Shown one piece after another: positions 32,421-41,255 of a stretch of DNA of 64,000 bases. The translations under genes were made by a program, and so were the position numbers. This DNA comes from Microbacterium hominis. Its GTDB lineage: Bacteria > Actinomycetota > Actinomycetes > Actinomycetales > Microbacteriaceae. The number at the start of each line of letters is the position of its first letter. The first letter of the stretch is position 1. The notes below the pieces were generated by a model, which was given only the letters and a program-made list of their open reading frames with translations, was not told the origin of the DNA and did no database searches. The DNA lies in assembly GCF_013282805.1 (NCBI RefSeq), contig NZ_CP054038.1, forward strand, positions 2,604,001 to 2,668,000, in the 5' to 3' direction.

Positions 32421-33839
32421 CTACGGATAGACCGTGATGGGGGGCGCCGCCGCATCGACCGGCCACACCGGGAATCCCGACAGTGCGCCGTCCGCGGCGA
32501 GCGACACCGATGCGCGCACGCCCTCGCCGGAGGGCTGGAGGCGGTACACCGTGCGCGGCGACAGCCGCGCCGTCGTGGTGCCGCCGGCAGCCACCGTCAG
32601 CTCGGTCGAGAAGGCACCCGACTCGATCGAGAGGGCGACGGTCTGCACCTCGTCGGTCGGATTGACCAGCGACAGGGTGGCTGACGGCCCCACCGGCACC
32701 GCGAACAGCGCGGCGCGCTCGATGAGCGGGGCCGGGGCGTACCAGGCGAAGTCGTCGCCCTTCTCGAAGCCGGTGGTGTGCCATACGCCCGCCACGACCG
32801 GATCCTCGCCGCTCACCTCGACCGTGTAGGTGCCCGCGGAGAGATCTCCCACCGACACCTCGGTGGGAACCCCCGCCGACAGTGGCACGGTGATCGGGTC
32901 GGGCTGCGTGCCGCCGCGGCCGACCGAGCGGACCACGATCGTCGCGGTGGTGTCGGCATCGGGAGCCAGCACGCGCACCCGCGTGGCCGCGCCCGCGGAG
33001 CCTTCCCGGGGCGAGCGCAGCACGGTGATGCCCGTGATCACCTGCCGGGTCTCGGGCCCGACCGCCGGCCCCACCTGATCGGCGCCGATCGGCGTGAGCA
33101 CCTGCGTCGCGCTCGTCTGCAGCGAGGCCTGCACCGGCGCGCCGACGGCGCTCACCCGCACGACCGGGCTCTCCTCTCCGAGCACCAGGCCCGCCAGCGG
33201 TACCGCCAGCTGCTCCCCCGCACGCACGATGACGTCTCCTCCGCCCGGGGGTACGAGCCCGCCATCGGCGCTGTAGACGGTGAGCTGGACGGTCGCCGCG
33301 ACCTGACCCGGGTTCGAGATGAGCACGAGGTCGGCGGCGCCCGTGGATGCCGACCCGCCCACCAGCCAGGACTCCAGCAGCGGCGGGCGGCAGGCGGAGG
33401 CCGAGTAGCCCGAGATGTCGTCCGCGGTGATCGTCGAGGATCCGGATGCGGCCAGATCGACGCGCTGGCGGCCGGTGGGGGGTGCGGTGAAGACGGCCGC
33501 ACCCTCGTCGGCGTCCTCGGCCGGCGAGACGAGCCGGGTCTCGACCGGCTCGGGCGCGCCGGCCTCGGTCCCCATGGTCACCACCTGGCGGGTGGCCGAG
33601 ATCGGCACCTGCGCGTCCTCGACGTCGCGCCCGATCACCATCAGGCCCCCCGTGCAGGCGAGCACCGTGGCCGCCGGGGCCGGAACGGCCGACACCGCGA
33701 CCGGATCGCGCGAGACCGTCGGCCACGGGATCGAGACGCCCGTGACCACGCCCACCACAGCGACGGTGGCCACGACAGTGCCCGCCATCATGCGCGTGCC
33801 GTTGGTCGCCCACCGGAAGGTGCGCTCCGGTCTGCTCAT
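32421..33839 (-). CDS. DUF5719 family secreted or membrane-anchored protein
   Basis: 472 residues. A basic N-terminus and single membrane segment (about 15-38, '[23 protein letters not shown]') anchor a large extracytoplasmic, beta-rich, Thr/Val/Pro-rich region. Its repeated '[24 protein letters not shown]' and '[21 protein letters not shown]' units look like Ig-like folds. ATG 33839 overlaps the stop of the large glycosyltransferase by four bases and has GGAGGAGGG upstream, so the two products are probably made together and may act as a pair at the cell surface. Confidence 0.85.
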   Translation of the reverse strand: MSRPERTFRWATNGTRMMAGTVVATVAVVGVVTGVSIPWPTVSRDPVAVSAVPAPAATVLACTGGLMVIGRDVEDAQVPISATRQVVTMGTEAGAPEPVETRLVSPAEDADEGAAVFTAPPTGRQRVDLAASGSSTITADDISGYSASACRPPLLESWLVGGSASTGAADLVLISNPGQVAATVQLTVYSADGGLVPPGGGDVIVRAGEQLAVPLAGLVLGEESPVVRVSAVGAPVQASLQTSATQVLTPIGADQVGPAVGPETRQVITGITVLRSPREGSAGAATRVRVLAPDADTTATIVVRSVGRGGTQPDPITVPLSAGVPTEVSVGDLSAGTYTVEVSGEDPVVAGVWHTTGFEKGDDFAWYAPAPLIERAALFAVPVGPSATLSLVNPTDEVQTVALSIESGAFSTELTVAAGGTTTARLSPRTVYRLQPSGEGVRASVSLAADGALSGFPVWPVDAAAPPITVYP

Positions 33840-36688
33840 CGGCCCTCCTCCCAGTGCGGGCCCACCACGCGCGGGCTTCGGCGCGCGGCGCGGCGGGCCG
33901 CCGCGGTGGGGATGGCCAGCAGCAGCGCGACCCCCACCACGATCAGCTGGGTCAGCGCGATGACCTGCGCGGTGCGCTCCACCTCCGCCGAGGCGGCGGG
34001 GCGCGGCGCGGGGGCCCGCGCCACGCGCCACAGCGATCCCTTGGCGGTATCGCCCACGGCATCCAGCCCCTCCCGCTGGTCCAGGGCGGTCGAGGCGCTC
34101 AGGCGCAGGGCGCGCGCCGCGGAGGTCTCCTCGCCCGGCGCCGGGGCCAGCACGACGAAGCCGATGCCGTACGCGCGGAGGTCGGCGACGACGTCGTCGG
34201 CGGCCAGGGTGATGAGGTCGGCCGCGAGCACCGCCACCCGACGATCGTCGGCGTCGGCCGAGGTGCGCGTGGAGACGATGGTCGCCTGCGAACCCAGCGT
34301 CTCGCTTCCGCCCCAGACCACCCGGGCGGCGACGCCGCCGGTCGGCTGCGGGGTGAGCACGATCGTGCCGATGTCGGGATCGTCTCGGCCCTCGGCGGCG
34401 ATGTAGGCCGGCAGCGTGCTCGCGGGCCCGTTGGTGAGGAAGCTCGTCCCCCGCGCCATCGAGGTGAACGCCGGCACCGCCAAGGTCGCGACCGCGGCGC
34501 ACACCAGCACCGCCGCGAGGCCCCGCAGGGCGCCCACGCGAGGGGCGAGGCCGGCATCGAGCGAGACCAGCGCGCCCGACACGAGCCCGAGCCAGGCGAG
34601 GCTGAGGCCGGCCCCCGGCCACAGGGCGACGGAGGTCGACTCGACGAACGACACCGAGACGCCGGCCGCGAAGAAGGCGGTCGCCACCCCGAGCACCGTC
34701 AGGCCGAGCATCGTGATGCCGGCGGCCCAGCGCTGCGTGATGGGAGCGGCCAGGGCGAGCAGGAACAGGGGCGCGGTCAGCAGCGGCACCCACCAGGTCG
34801 GGCCCTCCGGCAGGAGCTCGGCCCAGCCCGCGAAGTCGGGAGTCGGGATGCCGGCGGCGAGCAGCGAGCGCCCGGCGGCGTCTGCGGCCACCTGCGGTCC
34901 CGCCCACACGACGCCCGGATCGGCGACGAGACTCCACGGATCGGCGCCGGCGAGCGCATGCCACACCAGCGGCGCGCCGAGGACGGCGGCCGGCACGAGC
35001 ATCCAGACGACGCGCGCGAGCCCGCGGCCCGCCCGAAGCGAGAGCGTGAGCACGATCGCGGTCGCGACGAGCACCACCAGGGCGGGCGCGAGGGAGGGCG
35101 TGCAGGCGACCACGGCGGCCAGCAGGAGCGAGGCGCTCCCCGCCGCGACCCAGGAGCGATGCGCGACGACGCCGGCGTAGAACAGCCACGGCAGCAGCAG
35201 GTGGGTGAGCACCGCCGTGGGGCGCCCGTCGGTGAGGGCCGTGAGGAACGTCGGCGACAGCGCCCACAGCGTGCCCCCGACGAGGCGGAGCACGGCGCGA
35301 TCGGTGACGCGGGTGCTCACGACCCAGCCTCCGAGGGCTGCCAGCGGCAGGGCGAGCACCCAGAGCACGACGAGGGCAAGCGAGGGCGCGAGGGGCGACA
35401 GCGATCCGACCGCGGCGACCACCGCCGCGAACGGATCGGCGGGGCCTACCGTGTCGAGGCCCAGGGCGCGCACACCGTACGCCGCATCGGCCCACAGCTG
35501 CGCGACCGTCGCGCGCATGGGCGCAAGGGCGCCGCCGCCGAGCACCGGCCAGGCCAGCAGCGCCGGGAAGGCGATGACCGAGAGCACGAGCATGCCCAGC
35601 ACCAGCCACGCGCCGCCACCCGAGAAGAAGTTCAGCTCGCTGCGCCGGTAGGCGCCGGCCGGGCTGTCGTCGGGCTCGTCCTCGCGCCGCTCGCGCACGA
35701 GCGCCCAGCTCACGCGCAGCGGGGCGAGCTGACCCCACGAGGCTTCGCGATGGGTCGCGATGCGCCGGCGCGCCCGGGCGACCGCGAACGGCCGGACGGC
35801 CACCACCGCCGCCGCGCCCCACTCCGGCAGGATCGCCCCCGGCTCCTTCGCGAGCAGCTGCAGCACGGTGCGCCACAGCGCGAGAGGAAGCAGCGACAGC
35901 CAGTGCAGCACGACCACCGGCAGCGGCGCGTAGACCAGACGCCGATGCAGCTGCGCCACCCGCCCCGCGAACACGAGACGACGGCGGCGCTCGGGGCTCA
36001 CCGGGGCGGCGGGACCGGCGACGCCGTCGCCGGCCACCGCGACCAGCGCCGTGGGCACCAGCCCGACCCGCTTGCCCGCAAGGCGTGCGCGCACGCCCAG
36101 GTCGAGCCCCTCGTCGGCGCCGGCCAGCGCGGGATCGAGCCCGCGCAGCGTGCTCCATGCGTCGGCGCGCACCAGGATGCCGCGCACGTCGGCGCCGAGC
36201 ACGTCCTCCGCGGCGTCGTGCTGCCCCTGGTCGAACTCCCCGGCGGCGAGTTCGACAGCGGCGCCGAAGCGGGTCATGCCGACGCCGAGGGACACGATCT
36301 GGCTGCGATCGTCCCAGCGCACGAGCTTGGGCGCAGCGAAAGCCAGCGACGGGGAGAGCTCCAGCGCACCGGCCAGGCGGGCCAGCGCATCGGGCTCGGG
36401 CGCCGTGTCCTGCGAGAGGAGCCACACGGTGTCCCCTGCCAACCGCGGCGTGGCCAGCGACAGCGCGGCGGCGAAGCGCGTCGTGGCGGGGGCGGCGATG
36501 ACCGCCTCGGCCGGGGCGGCCGCCGCGAGCTCTTCGGCAGCCGGGTGCTCCCCGCAGAAGACGATCGTCAGGTCGTCGACCGGGCGGGTCTGCGCCGCGA
36601 CGGCGGCGAGGGTGCGGCGCAGGTGGAAGGCGACGGGTGCGCGACCGTCTGGGCGGACGACGAGCAGAGCGTGGACACGGGCGGGCAT
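33836..36688 (-). CDS. GT2-type membrane glycosyltransferase, large fusion with multi-pass domain
   Basis: 950 residues. A GT2-like N-terminal domain (about 1-230, with '[18 protein letters not shown]' and a '[20 protein letters not shown]' region) is followed by two helices near 270-300. A C-terminal membrane domain (about 360-800) has ten or more helices and an extracytoplasmic end, then a last helix near 920. Such fusions in actinobacteria lie upstream of DUF5719 and near whiB2. Substrate unknown. The DXD motif is not obvious; 'QDTAPE' occupies its place. ATG 36688 lies nine bases after TAGGCT, so the mRNA leader is at most a few bases. Confidence 0.87.
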   Translation of the reverse strand: MPARVHALLVVRPDGRAPVAFHLRRTLAAVAAQTRPVDDLTIVFCGEHPAAEELAAAAPAEAVIAAPATTRFAAALSLATPRLAGDTVWLLSQDTAPEPDALARLAGALELSPSLAFAAPKLVRWDDRSQIVSLGVGMTRFGAAVELAAGEFDQGQHDAAEDVLGADVRGILVRADAWSTLRGLDPALAGADEGLDLGVRARLAGKRVGLVPTALVAVAGDGVAGPAAPVSPERRRRLVFAGRVAQLHRRLVYAPLPVVVLHWLSLLPLALWRTVLQLLAKEPGAILPEWGAAAVVAVRPFAVARARRRIATHREASWGQLAPLRVSWALVRERREDEPDDSPAGAYRRSELNFFSGGGAWLVLGMLVLSVIAFPALLAWPVLGGGALAPMRATVAQLWADAAYGVRALGLDTVGPADPFAAVVAAVGSLSPLAPSLALVVLWVLALPLAALGGWVVSTRVTDRAVLRLVGGTLWALSPTFLTALTDGRPTAVLTHLLLPWLFYAGVVAHRSWVAAGSASLLLAAVVACTPSLAPALVVLVATAIVLTLSLRAGRGLARVVWMLVPAAVLGAPLVWHALAGADPWSLVADPGVVWAGPQVAADAAGRSLLAAGIPTPDFAGWAELLPEGPTWWVPLLTAPLFLLALAAPITQRWAAGITMLGLTVLGVATAFFAAGVSVSFVESTSVALWPGAGLSLAWLGLVSGALVSLDAGLAPRVGALRGLAAVLVCAAVATLAVPAFTSMARGTSFLTNGPASTLPAYIAAEGRDDPDIGTIVLTPQPTGGVAARVVWGGSETLGSQATIVSTRTSADADDRRVAVLAADLITLAADDVVADLRAYGIGFVVLAPAPGEETSAARALRLSASTALDQREGLDAVGDTAKGSLWRVARAPAPRPAASAEVERTAQVIALTQLIVVGVALLLAIPTAAARRAARRSPRVVGPHWEEGR

Positions 36689-36697
36689 GACGTGGTC

Positions 36698-36703
36698 AGC
36701 CTA
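36698..36703 (-). promoter_or_regulatory. -10 box upstream of the large membrane glycosyltransferase
   Basis: TAGGCT on the minus strand, nine bases before ATG 36688. Same hexamer as before manA. Confidence 0.45.
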
Positions 36704-36775
36704 AGCGGTCGGCACGGACGACTCCGCCGCACGCGCCGCGCGCGGTGGATCACCGCGCGGACGCGACGGGGCGGA

Positions 36776-37102
36776 TCAGCCCGCGCGCCGCTTCAGCTTG
36801 CGGCGCTCGCGCTCGCTGAGGCCTCCCCAGATCCCGAAGCGCTCGTCGTTCTGCAGCGCGTACTCGAGGCACTCCCCGCGCACGTCGCACGAACTGCAGA
36901 TGCGCTTCGCGTCGCGCGTGGAGCCGCCCTTCTCTGGGAAGAACGCCTCCGGATCGGTTTGCGCGCACAGCGCGTCGGTCTGCCATGCCAGCGCGTTGTC
37001 CTCGACAGCTTCGCTGACCCGACGGACCCCCGGCACTCCGAGATGAACCGGGTCGACGAACCAGTCCTCGGGAACGCCGGAACGGTACTCTGCTCCCGCC
37101 AT
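36776..37102 (-). CDS. whiB2: WhiB-family iron-sulfur transcription factor, WhiB2/WhmD type
   Basis: 108 residues. Four cysteines C46, C69, C72 and C78 (C-x22-C-x2-C-x5-C) bind a [4Fe-4S] cluster. GIWGG (90-94) and the basic tail ERERRKLKRRAG complete the WhiB domain. The N-terminal 'PEDWFVDPVHLGVPGVRRVSEAVEDNALAWQTDALCAQTDPEAFFPEKGG' is typical of the WhiB2/WhmD group, which is essential for septation in mycobacteria and streptomycetes. It has its own strong promoter (37148-37176) and a GGGGGG site about nine bases before the ATG. Neighbours (manA, DUF3499, zincin family) match the Rv3255c-Rv3260c neighbourhood. Confidence 0.94.
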   Translation of the reverse strand: MAGAEYRSGVPEDWFVDPVHLGVPGVRRVSEAVEDNALAWQTDALCAQTDPEAFFPEKGGSTRDAKRICSSCDVRGECLEYALQNDERFGIWGGLSERERRKLKRRAG

Positions 37103-37147
37103 TTCGTAACCCCCCGTGCTACTCACGCCGGTTCGCGTGTACGGATA

Positions 37148-37176
37148 ATTACACCGGTGTAGTTCCCCAGGGTCAA
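37148..37176 (-). promoter_or_regulatory. whiB2 promoter, near-consensus -35 and -10
   Basis: On the minus strand TTGACC (37171-37176) and TGTAAT (37148-37153) are separated by exactly 17 bases. Predicted transcript start is near 37141, giving a leader of about 39 bases. One of the most consensus-like promoters in the window. Confidence 0.75.
37150..37161. promoter_or_regulatory. 12-bp palindrome overlapping the whiB2 -10 box
   Basis: TACACCGGTGTA is a perfect palindrome covering part of the -10 hexamer and the spacer. A protein bound here would block RNA polymerase, so it is a candidate operator for whiB2. Confidence 0.5.
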
Positions 37177-37262
37177 GTCGCAGATCGTAAATGCTCAACC
37201 GGGCGTTTAACCTTCACGACGCGCCGACGGCGTGTCGCACTGTGATAACAGTCCGGCGTCGC

Positions 37263-38402
37263 TCAGCCCGGGAGGGCGATGTAGACCCGTCCCTCGCCCC
37301 CCACGGCAACGGTCTGCTCGTCCGCCGTGACCAGCGCCGCCTGGCCCGGTACGAGGGAGATCGACTCGGCGCCGGCCGACACTGTGGGCGCGCCGGCCGT
37401 GGCCACGACGATCGCGGGGCCGCCGAGCCAGACCGGTGCAGGGAACGGGCCCGGCGCCACCGTGAGCATCGCGAAGTCCGTCACCGGCACCGGGAACCGC
37501 CCGACGCCGGGGCCGATCGCCTCGGCGCGCACCACCGCCGGCTCGCCCGGCACCGGGTCGAGCACGGTGAGCAGCTCGGCCACATCGATGTGCTTGGGGG
37601 TGAGTCCCCCGCGCAGCACGTTGTCGCTGGCTGCCATCAGCTCGACGCCGAGGCCCTCCAGATACGCATGGAGCACACCCGCCGGCACGAACAGGCCCTC
37701 ACCGCGCCGCAGGACGACGAGGTTCATGAGCAGGGCGACGACGATGCCCGGGTCGCCCGGGTAGGCCGCCTCGAGCTCCCGCACCAGCGACAGCTCGCTC
37801 GCGAACTCCGCGGACTGCACCGCCAGTGCCGCGCCGATGATCGCGTGCACGTCGGGCCCGGCATCCTCCGACAGCACCCAGCCGACGACCTCACCCAGAT
37901 CGGCGTCGCCCTCGAGCCGCCGCGCGAGCGGCGCGGCGGCCGACCCGAGCGCTGCCACGAGGGCGCGCGTGCGCTCGAGCGGCCGCAGGCCCGCGAGCGC
38001 ACGGAACGTGTCGCTGACCGCCACGATCAGCTCGGGCTTGTGGTTCTCGTCACGGTAGGTGCGCTCGCCCGCGTCGCGGGGGATGCCGGCCGCCTCCTCG
38101 CGGGCGAAGCCCTCCTGCGCCTGCGCGATAGAGGGGTGCGCCTGGATCGACAGCGGCGAGCCGGCCGCGAGCACCTTGAGCAGGTAGGGCAGTCGGGTGG
38201 TGCCGCCGTGGGCGCGCCCCTCCTCGGCGAGCCACACGTCGAGGGTGCGACCGTCGGGAGTGATCGCCGGCGCCCCGGCGTGATCGCCGTACCAGACCTC
38301 GGCCTCGGGCGATCCCGAAGGCGCGCGCCCCTCCAGTTCGGCGAGAAGGGTCGTGGAGCCCCACGCGTAGTCGCGCGGCGTGTTGGTCAACGGCAGCAGC
38401 AT
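37263..38402 (-). CDS. manA: mannose-6-phosphate isomerase, class I
   Basis: Interconverts fructose-6-phosphate and mannose-6-phosphate, feeding GDP-mannose synthesis for envelope glycans. 379 residues of the type I cupin fold. Zinc ligands are seen in 'SIQAHPSIAQAQEGF' (Q, H), 'ENHKPELI' (E/H) and 'VPAGVLHAYLEGLGVELMAASDNVLRGGLTPKHID' (H plus the catalytic Arg region). ATG 38402 follows TAGGCT by six bases. Mycobacterial manA lies next to manB; no phosphomannomutase is visible here. It is divergent from the first O-antigen-ligase-like gene, linking it to the glycan region. Confidence 0.95.
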   Translation of the reverse strand: MLLPLTNTPRDYAWGSTTLLAELEGRAPSGSPEAEVWYGDHAGAPAITPDGRTLDVWLAEEGRAHGGTTRLPYLLKVLAAGSPLSIQAHPSIAQAQEGFAREEAAGIPRDAGERTYRDENHKPELIVAVSDTFRALAGLRPLERTRALVAALGSAAAPLARRLEGDADLGEVVGWVLSEDAGPDVHAIIGAALAVQSAEFASELSLVRELEAAYPGDPGIVVALLMNLVVLRRGEGLFVPAGVLHAYLEGLGVELMAASDNVLRGGLTPKHIDVAELLTVLDPVPGEPAVVRAEAIGPGVGRFPVPVTDFAMLTVAPGPFPAPVWLGGPAIVVATAGAPTVSAGAESISLVPGQAALVTADEQTVAVGGEGRVYIALPG

Positions 38403-38408
38403 GCGCTC

Positions 38409-38414
38409 AGCCTA
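38409..38414 (-). promoter_or_regulatory. -10 box of leaderless promoter for manA
   Basis: TAGGCT on the minus strand, six bases before ATG 38402, with no room for a ribosome-binding site. Confidence 0.55.
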
Positions 38415-38433
38415 TGCGGGGCCAGCGGGACGG

Positions 38434-38439
38434 TACCCT
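38434..38439 (+). promoter_or_regulatory. -10 box upstream of the ligase-like gene pair
   Basis: TACCCT lies eight bases before ATG 38448. That ATG opens a short frame which is out of register with the O-antigen-ligase-like gene (see findings). Confidence 0.4.
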
Positions 38440-38518
38440 TTCAGACGATGGCCGTCCACACCCAGCACCCGGTCGCGGGGCCCCCGCTCCCCCGGTCCGC
38501 GAGAAGACGGGGCACCTC

Positions 38519-39844
38519 ATGCTGCGCGGGTGGTGCATCTTCGTGATCTTCTCGGCGCTGGCCGGCACCGCCTGGGTGAACGCTCTCGGCACTCTCGGCG
38601 CCGCCGCGGTGGCGATCGGCGGCGGGCTCGTGACCGTCATCGTCTGGGCGCTGGTGCGCCCACCGCTGCAGGTGAGTCGTCTGCCCTGGTATGCGCTGGG
38701 CTATGTGGCGTGGGCGCTGGCGTCGCTGGCGTGGTCGGCGTGGCCGCAGACGAGCGCCCTCACCCTGCTGCTGCTGGTCATCACCACGATCCAGGCGCTG
38801 TTCGTCGCGGTGTCGCTCACGTGGCGTGAACTGGTCCGCTCGATCGCCTCGGCGCTGAAGTGGGCACTGAGCCTTTCGCTCGTGTTCGAGCTGTGGGTCT
38901 CGATCTTCGTGCAGGCACCGGTGCTCCCGGGCTTCGTCGTCGGCACCGCCGACGACCCCATCGAGTACTGGTCGCGCGACAACCTCTTCGACGGCGGGCG
39001 CATCCAGGGCATCTGGGGAAACGCCAACCTCCTCGCGCCGGTCGCCCTGCTCGCGATCATCGTGTTCGCGATCCGGTTCGCCGCGCGGTCGCCGCGCCGA
39101 CCGGTTCTGGTGGCATGGATGGTGCTCGCGGCGTACCTGTTCGTGCGGGCGTCGTCGGCCACGGCCTACATCGCCGCGGCGGGGGTGGCGATCGTGCTGG
39201 TGACGGTGCTGCTCATGCGCACCGCGCGCCGACCCGGCGAACGCACCCGGTACTACGTCGGGTACGCCGTCGTGGGACTCGGCGGCGCGCTGGCCCTGTG
39301 GCTTCTGCGCGACACCGTGTTCACCGCGCTCGGCCGCGGCGCCGACCTCACCGGTCGGGAGGGCATCTGGGAGGACGTGCTCGCGCGCGCGAACGAGCGC
39401 CCGTGGGCGGGCTGGGGCTTCGCGACACCCTGGGCGCCCTGGGATCCGGCGTTCGACGGCTGGATCATCGACCACGGACAGACGGTGCTCCAGGCCCACA
39501 GCATGTGGATCGACGTCTACCTTCAGCTGGGCATCGTGGGCCTGGTGCTGATCAGCCTGACCTTCCTCGCGTTCGTCTGGCGCGCCTGGTTCTTCGCCGT
39601 CGATCGGCCCCGCTGGGATCTGCGCGACGACCGCCCCTACTCCCCCCTGACGCTGCTGCCCACCCTCGTCGGAGCGATCCTGCTCGTGCAGGGCCTCGCC
39701 GAGTCGTCGCCGCTGCTGCTGTGGGGGTGGATGTTCCTGGTCATGCTCGGGGCCAAGATCAAGCAGTCCCCCCACGTCGGCGTCGGGCCCGCCGAGCAGC
39801 GCGTGGCGATCGAGCGCGGCGAGAATCTGAAGCGGCTGCCGTGA
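38519..39844 (+). CDS. O-antigen ligase/polymerase-like (Wzy/WaaL family) membrane protein, first copy
   Basis: 441 residues from ATG 38519, with about 11 membrane helices. A Wzy_C/O-antigen ligase core is visible in 'GIWGNANLLAPVALLAIIVFAI' and 'GREGIWEDVLARANERPWAGWGFATPWAP', followed by a periplasm-facing 'DGWIIDHGQTVLQAHSMWIDVYLQLGIVGLVL' with the conserved H. Such proteins transfer or polymerise lipid-linked glycans outside the membrane. No in-frame start exists between 38450 and 38519. The probable true N-terminus begins at 38448 in another frame, which suggests a one-base contraction in the C-rich run near 38478-38492. Overlaps the next ligase-like gene by GTGA. Confidence 0.88.
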   Translation: MLRGWCIFVIFSALAGTAWVNALGTLGAAAVAIGGGLVTVIVWALVRPPLQVSRLPWYALGYVAWALASLAWSAWPQTSALTLLLLVITTIQALFVAVSLTWRELVRSIASALKWALSLSLVFELWVSIFVQAPVLPGFVVGTADDPIEYWSRDNLFDGGRIQGIWGNANLLAPVALLAIIVFAIRFAARSPRRPVLVAWMVLAAYLFVRASSATAYIAAAGVAIVLVTVLLMRTARRPGERTRYYVGYAVVGLGGALALWLLRDTVFTALGRGADLTGREGIWEDVLARANERPWAGWGFATPWAPWDPAFDGWIIDHGQTVLQAHSMWIDVYLQLGIVGLVLISLTFLAFVWRAWFFAVDRPRWDLRDDRPYSPLTLLPTLVGAILLVQGLAESSPLLLWGWMFLVMLGAKIKQSPHVGVGPAEQRVAIERGENLKRLP

Positions 39845-41172
39845 CCGGCTCCGCCCACGACCACGACCATCGGCGTGGGGGCGCGGTCCCGGCCCTGCTG
39901 GGCTCCGCCGCCTTCGCACGCGCCTACACGCTCACCGTGCTGGGCGCGGTGTTCTCGTCGTTCCTCATCGAGCGCACCGCGGGGCTGGTGACCTACGCGA
40001 CCGTGATCGCGGGGTTGTGCGTGCTGGGCGCGGCGATGCTCGTGGTCCGCCGCCGGGAGATCTCCCTGGTGCGGCTCGTCCCGATGACGCTGGTCGTCTA
40101 CCTCGTGTGGCTGCTGTCCAGCGTCGTCTGGAGCACCGACCAGGCCATGTCGATGGCGAGCTGGGTCTCCACCGCGGCGATCGCGTTCCTCGCCGTGACG
40201 ATCGGCCACGTGCGCGACACGCTCCAGACCGTCCGCGCCCTCGGCGACGTGCTGCGAGTTCTGCTGAGCGTGTCTCTGGCGGTCGAGGTGCTCTCCGGCA
40301 TCCTGCTGGACACGCCGTTCGGATTCCTGGCCGTTCAAGGGCGCCTGGCGGAGCTCGGCCCGATCCAGGGCATCTTCGGCTCGCGGAACCTGCTCGGCTT
40401 CGTCGCGGTGCTCGCGCTCATCACCTTCCTCATCGAATACCGCACGCAGTCCGTGGGCCCCGGCGTCTCGTTCGCGTCCGTCGTGCTCGCGGGCGGGCTC
40501 GCCGCGCTCAGCGACTCCCCCACCGTGCTCGTGCTCGCCGTCGCGGTGGGGCTCGCCGTGGGCGCCCTCGCCCTCGTGCGGCACACCCGCCCCGAGCGCC
40601 GCACGGCCCTGCAATGGACCCTCGGCGTGATCGTGATCCTCGGCGTGATCGTGGGCTACGTGGCGCGGCACCCCATCATCCGCCTCCTCGACGCCGGCAC
40701 CGACTTCTCGATGCGGGTCGACCTGTGGAACATCATGGTCGACTACATGCGCGGTCGCCCCGTGCAGGGATGGGGCTGGTTCGGGCCGTGGTCGCCCGGC
40801 GACCTGCCCTTCAACGCGATCAACTTCCAACTGGATGCCGCGCACGCGACCGGTCTGAACGCCTACTTCGACGTGCTGATGCAGACGGGGCTCGTCGGCC
40901 TCGCCCTGTTCCTCGGATTCGTGGGGATCGCCATGGTGCGCGCCTGGCTGGCCGCCAGCGAGCGTCGGTCGGTGATCTACGCGTGGACGCCGCTGATGCT
41001 GGTGGCGCTGCTGGTCGACTCGATGTTCGAGAGCTTCACGCTCTCGGGCCTGGGCTGGCTGATGCTCGTGGTGTGCGCGGTCCGCGCCGGCCAGTCCCGA
41101 TCGTGGCGCGAGCGCATCGACCGCGTCCCCGACCTGCCCCATGAGGGCGAGACCATCCCGCCCGTTCGGTGA
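39841..41172 (+). CDS. O-antigen ligase/polymerase-like membrane protein, second copy
   Basis: 443 residues, about 11 helices, paralogous to the preceding gene. Shared elements are 'GPIQGIFGSRNLLGFVAVLALITFLI' (compare 'GIWGNANLLAPVALLAI'), 'DLWNIMVDYMRGRPVQGWGWFGPW' and 'DAAHATGLNAYFDVLMQTGLVGLAL' with the conserved H. GTG 39841 overlaps the previous stop by four bases, so the two are co-translated. Two ligase-like proteins side by side suggest two attachment or polymerisation steps, or a heteromeric unit; acceptor unknown. Confidence 0.9.
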   Translation: MTGSAHDHDHRRGGAVPALLGSAAFARAYTLTVLGAVFSSFLIERTAGLVTYATVIAGLCVLGAAMLVVRRREISLVRLVPMTLVVYLVWLLSSVVWSTDQAMSMASWVSTAAIAFLAVTIGHVRDTLQTVRALGDVLRVLLSVSLAVEVLSGILLDTPFGFLAVQGRLAELGPIQGIFGSRNLLGFVAVLALITFLIEYRTQSVGPGVSFASVVLAGGLAALSDSPTVLVLAVAVGLAVGALALVRHTRPERRTALQWTLGVIVILGVIVGYVARHPIIRLLDAGTDFSMRVDLWNIMVDYMRGRPVQGWGWFGPWSPGDLPFNAINFQLDAAHATGLNAYFDVLMQTGLVGLALFLGFVGIAMVRAWLAASERRSVIYAWTPLMLVALLVDSMFESFTLSGLGWLMLVVCAVRAGQSRSWRERIDRVPDLPHEGETIPPVR

Positions 41173-41201
41173 TGTCAGAGGAGACGCCCGCCCGCGCAGG
41201 G

Positions 41202-41207
41202 TAGGCT
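41202..41207 (+). promoter_or_regulatory. -10 box of the glfT2 promoter
   Basis: TAGGCT here predicts a transcript start near 41214. This gives a leader of about 42 bases before GTG 41256, or a leaderless TTG start at 41214. The leader holds an ATCTCC/GGAGAT inverted repeat (41237-41250) that would partly cover the GGGAG ribosome site. Confidence 0.45.
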
Positions 41208-41255
41208 TCTCACTTGGCTCACGCCTCGGTTGCCCTATCTCCTGGGAGATCCCAC

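Noticed and set aside
37218..37236. GACGCGCCG/CGGCGTGTC hairpin as manA terminator
   Set aside because: Loop is too short and one pair is a wobble; not convincing.
38448..38546. 32-codon ORF as an independent leader peptide gene
   Set aside because: Kept only as part of the frame-break finding; its start resembles the missing N-terminus of the ligase-like protein and its end is low-complexity Arg/Ser.
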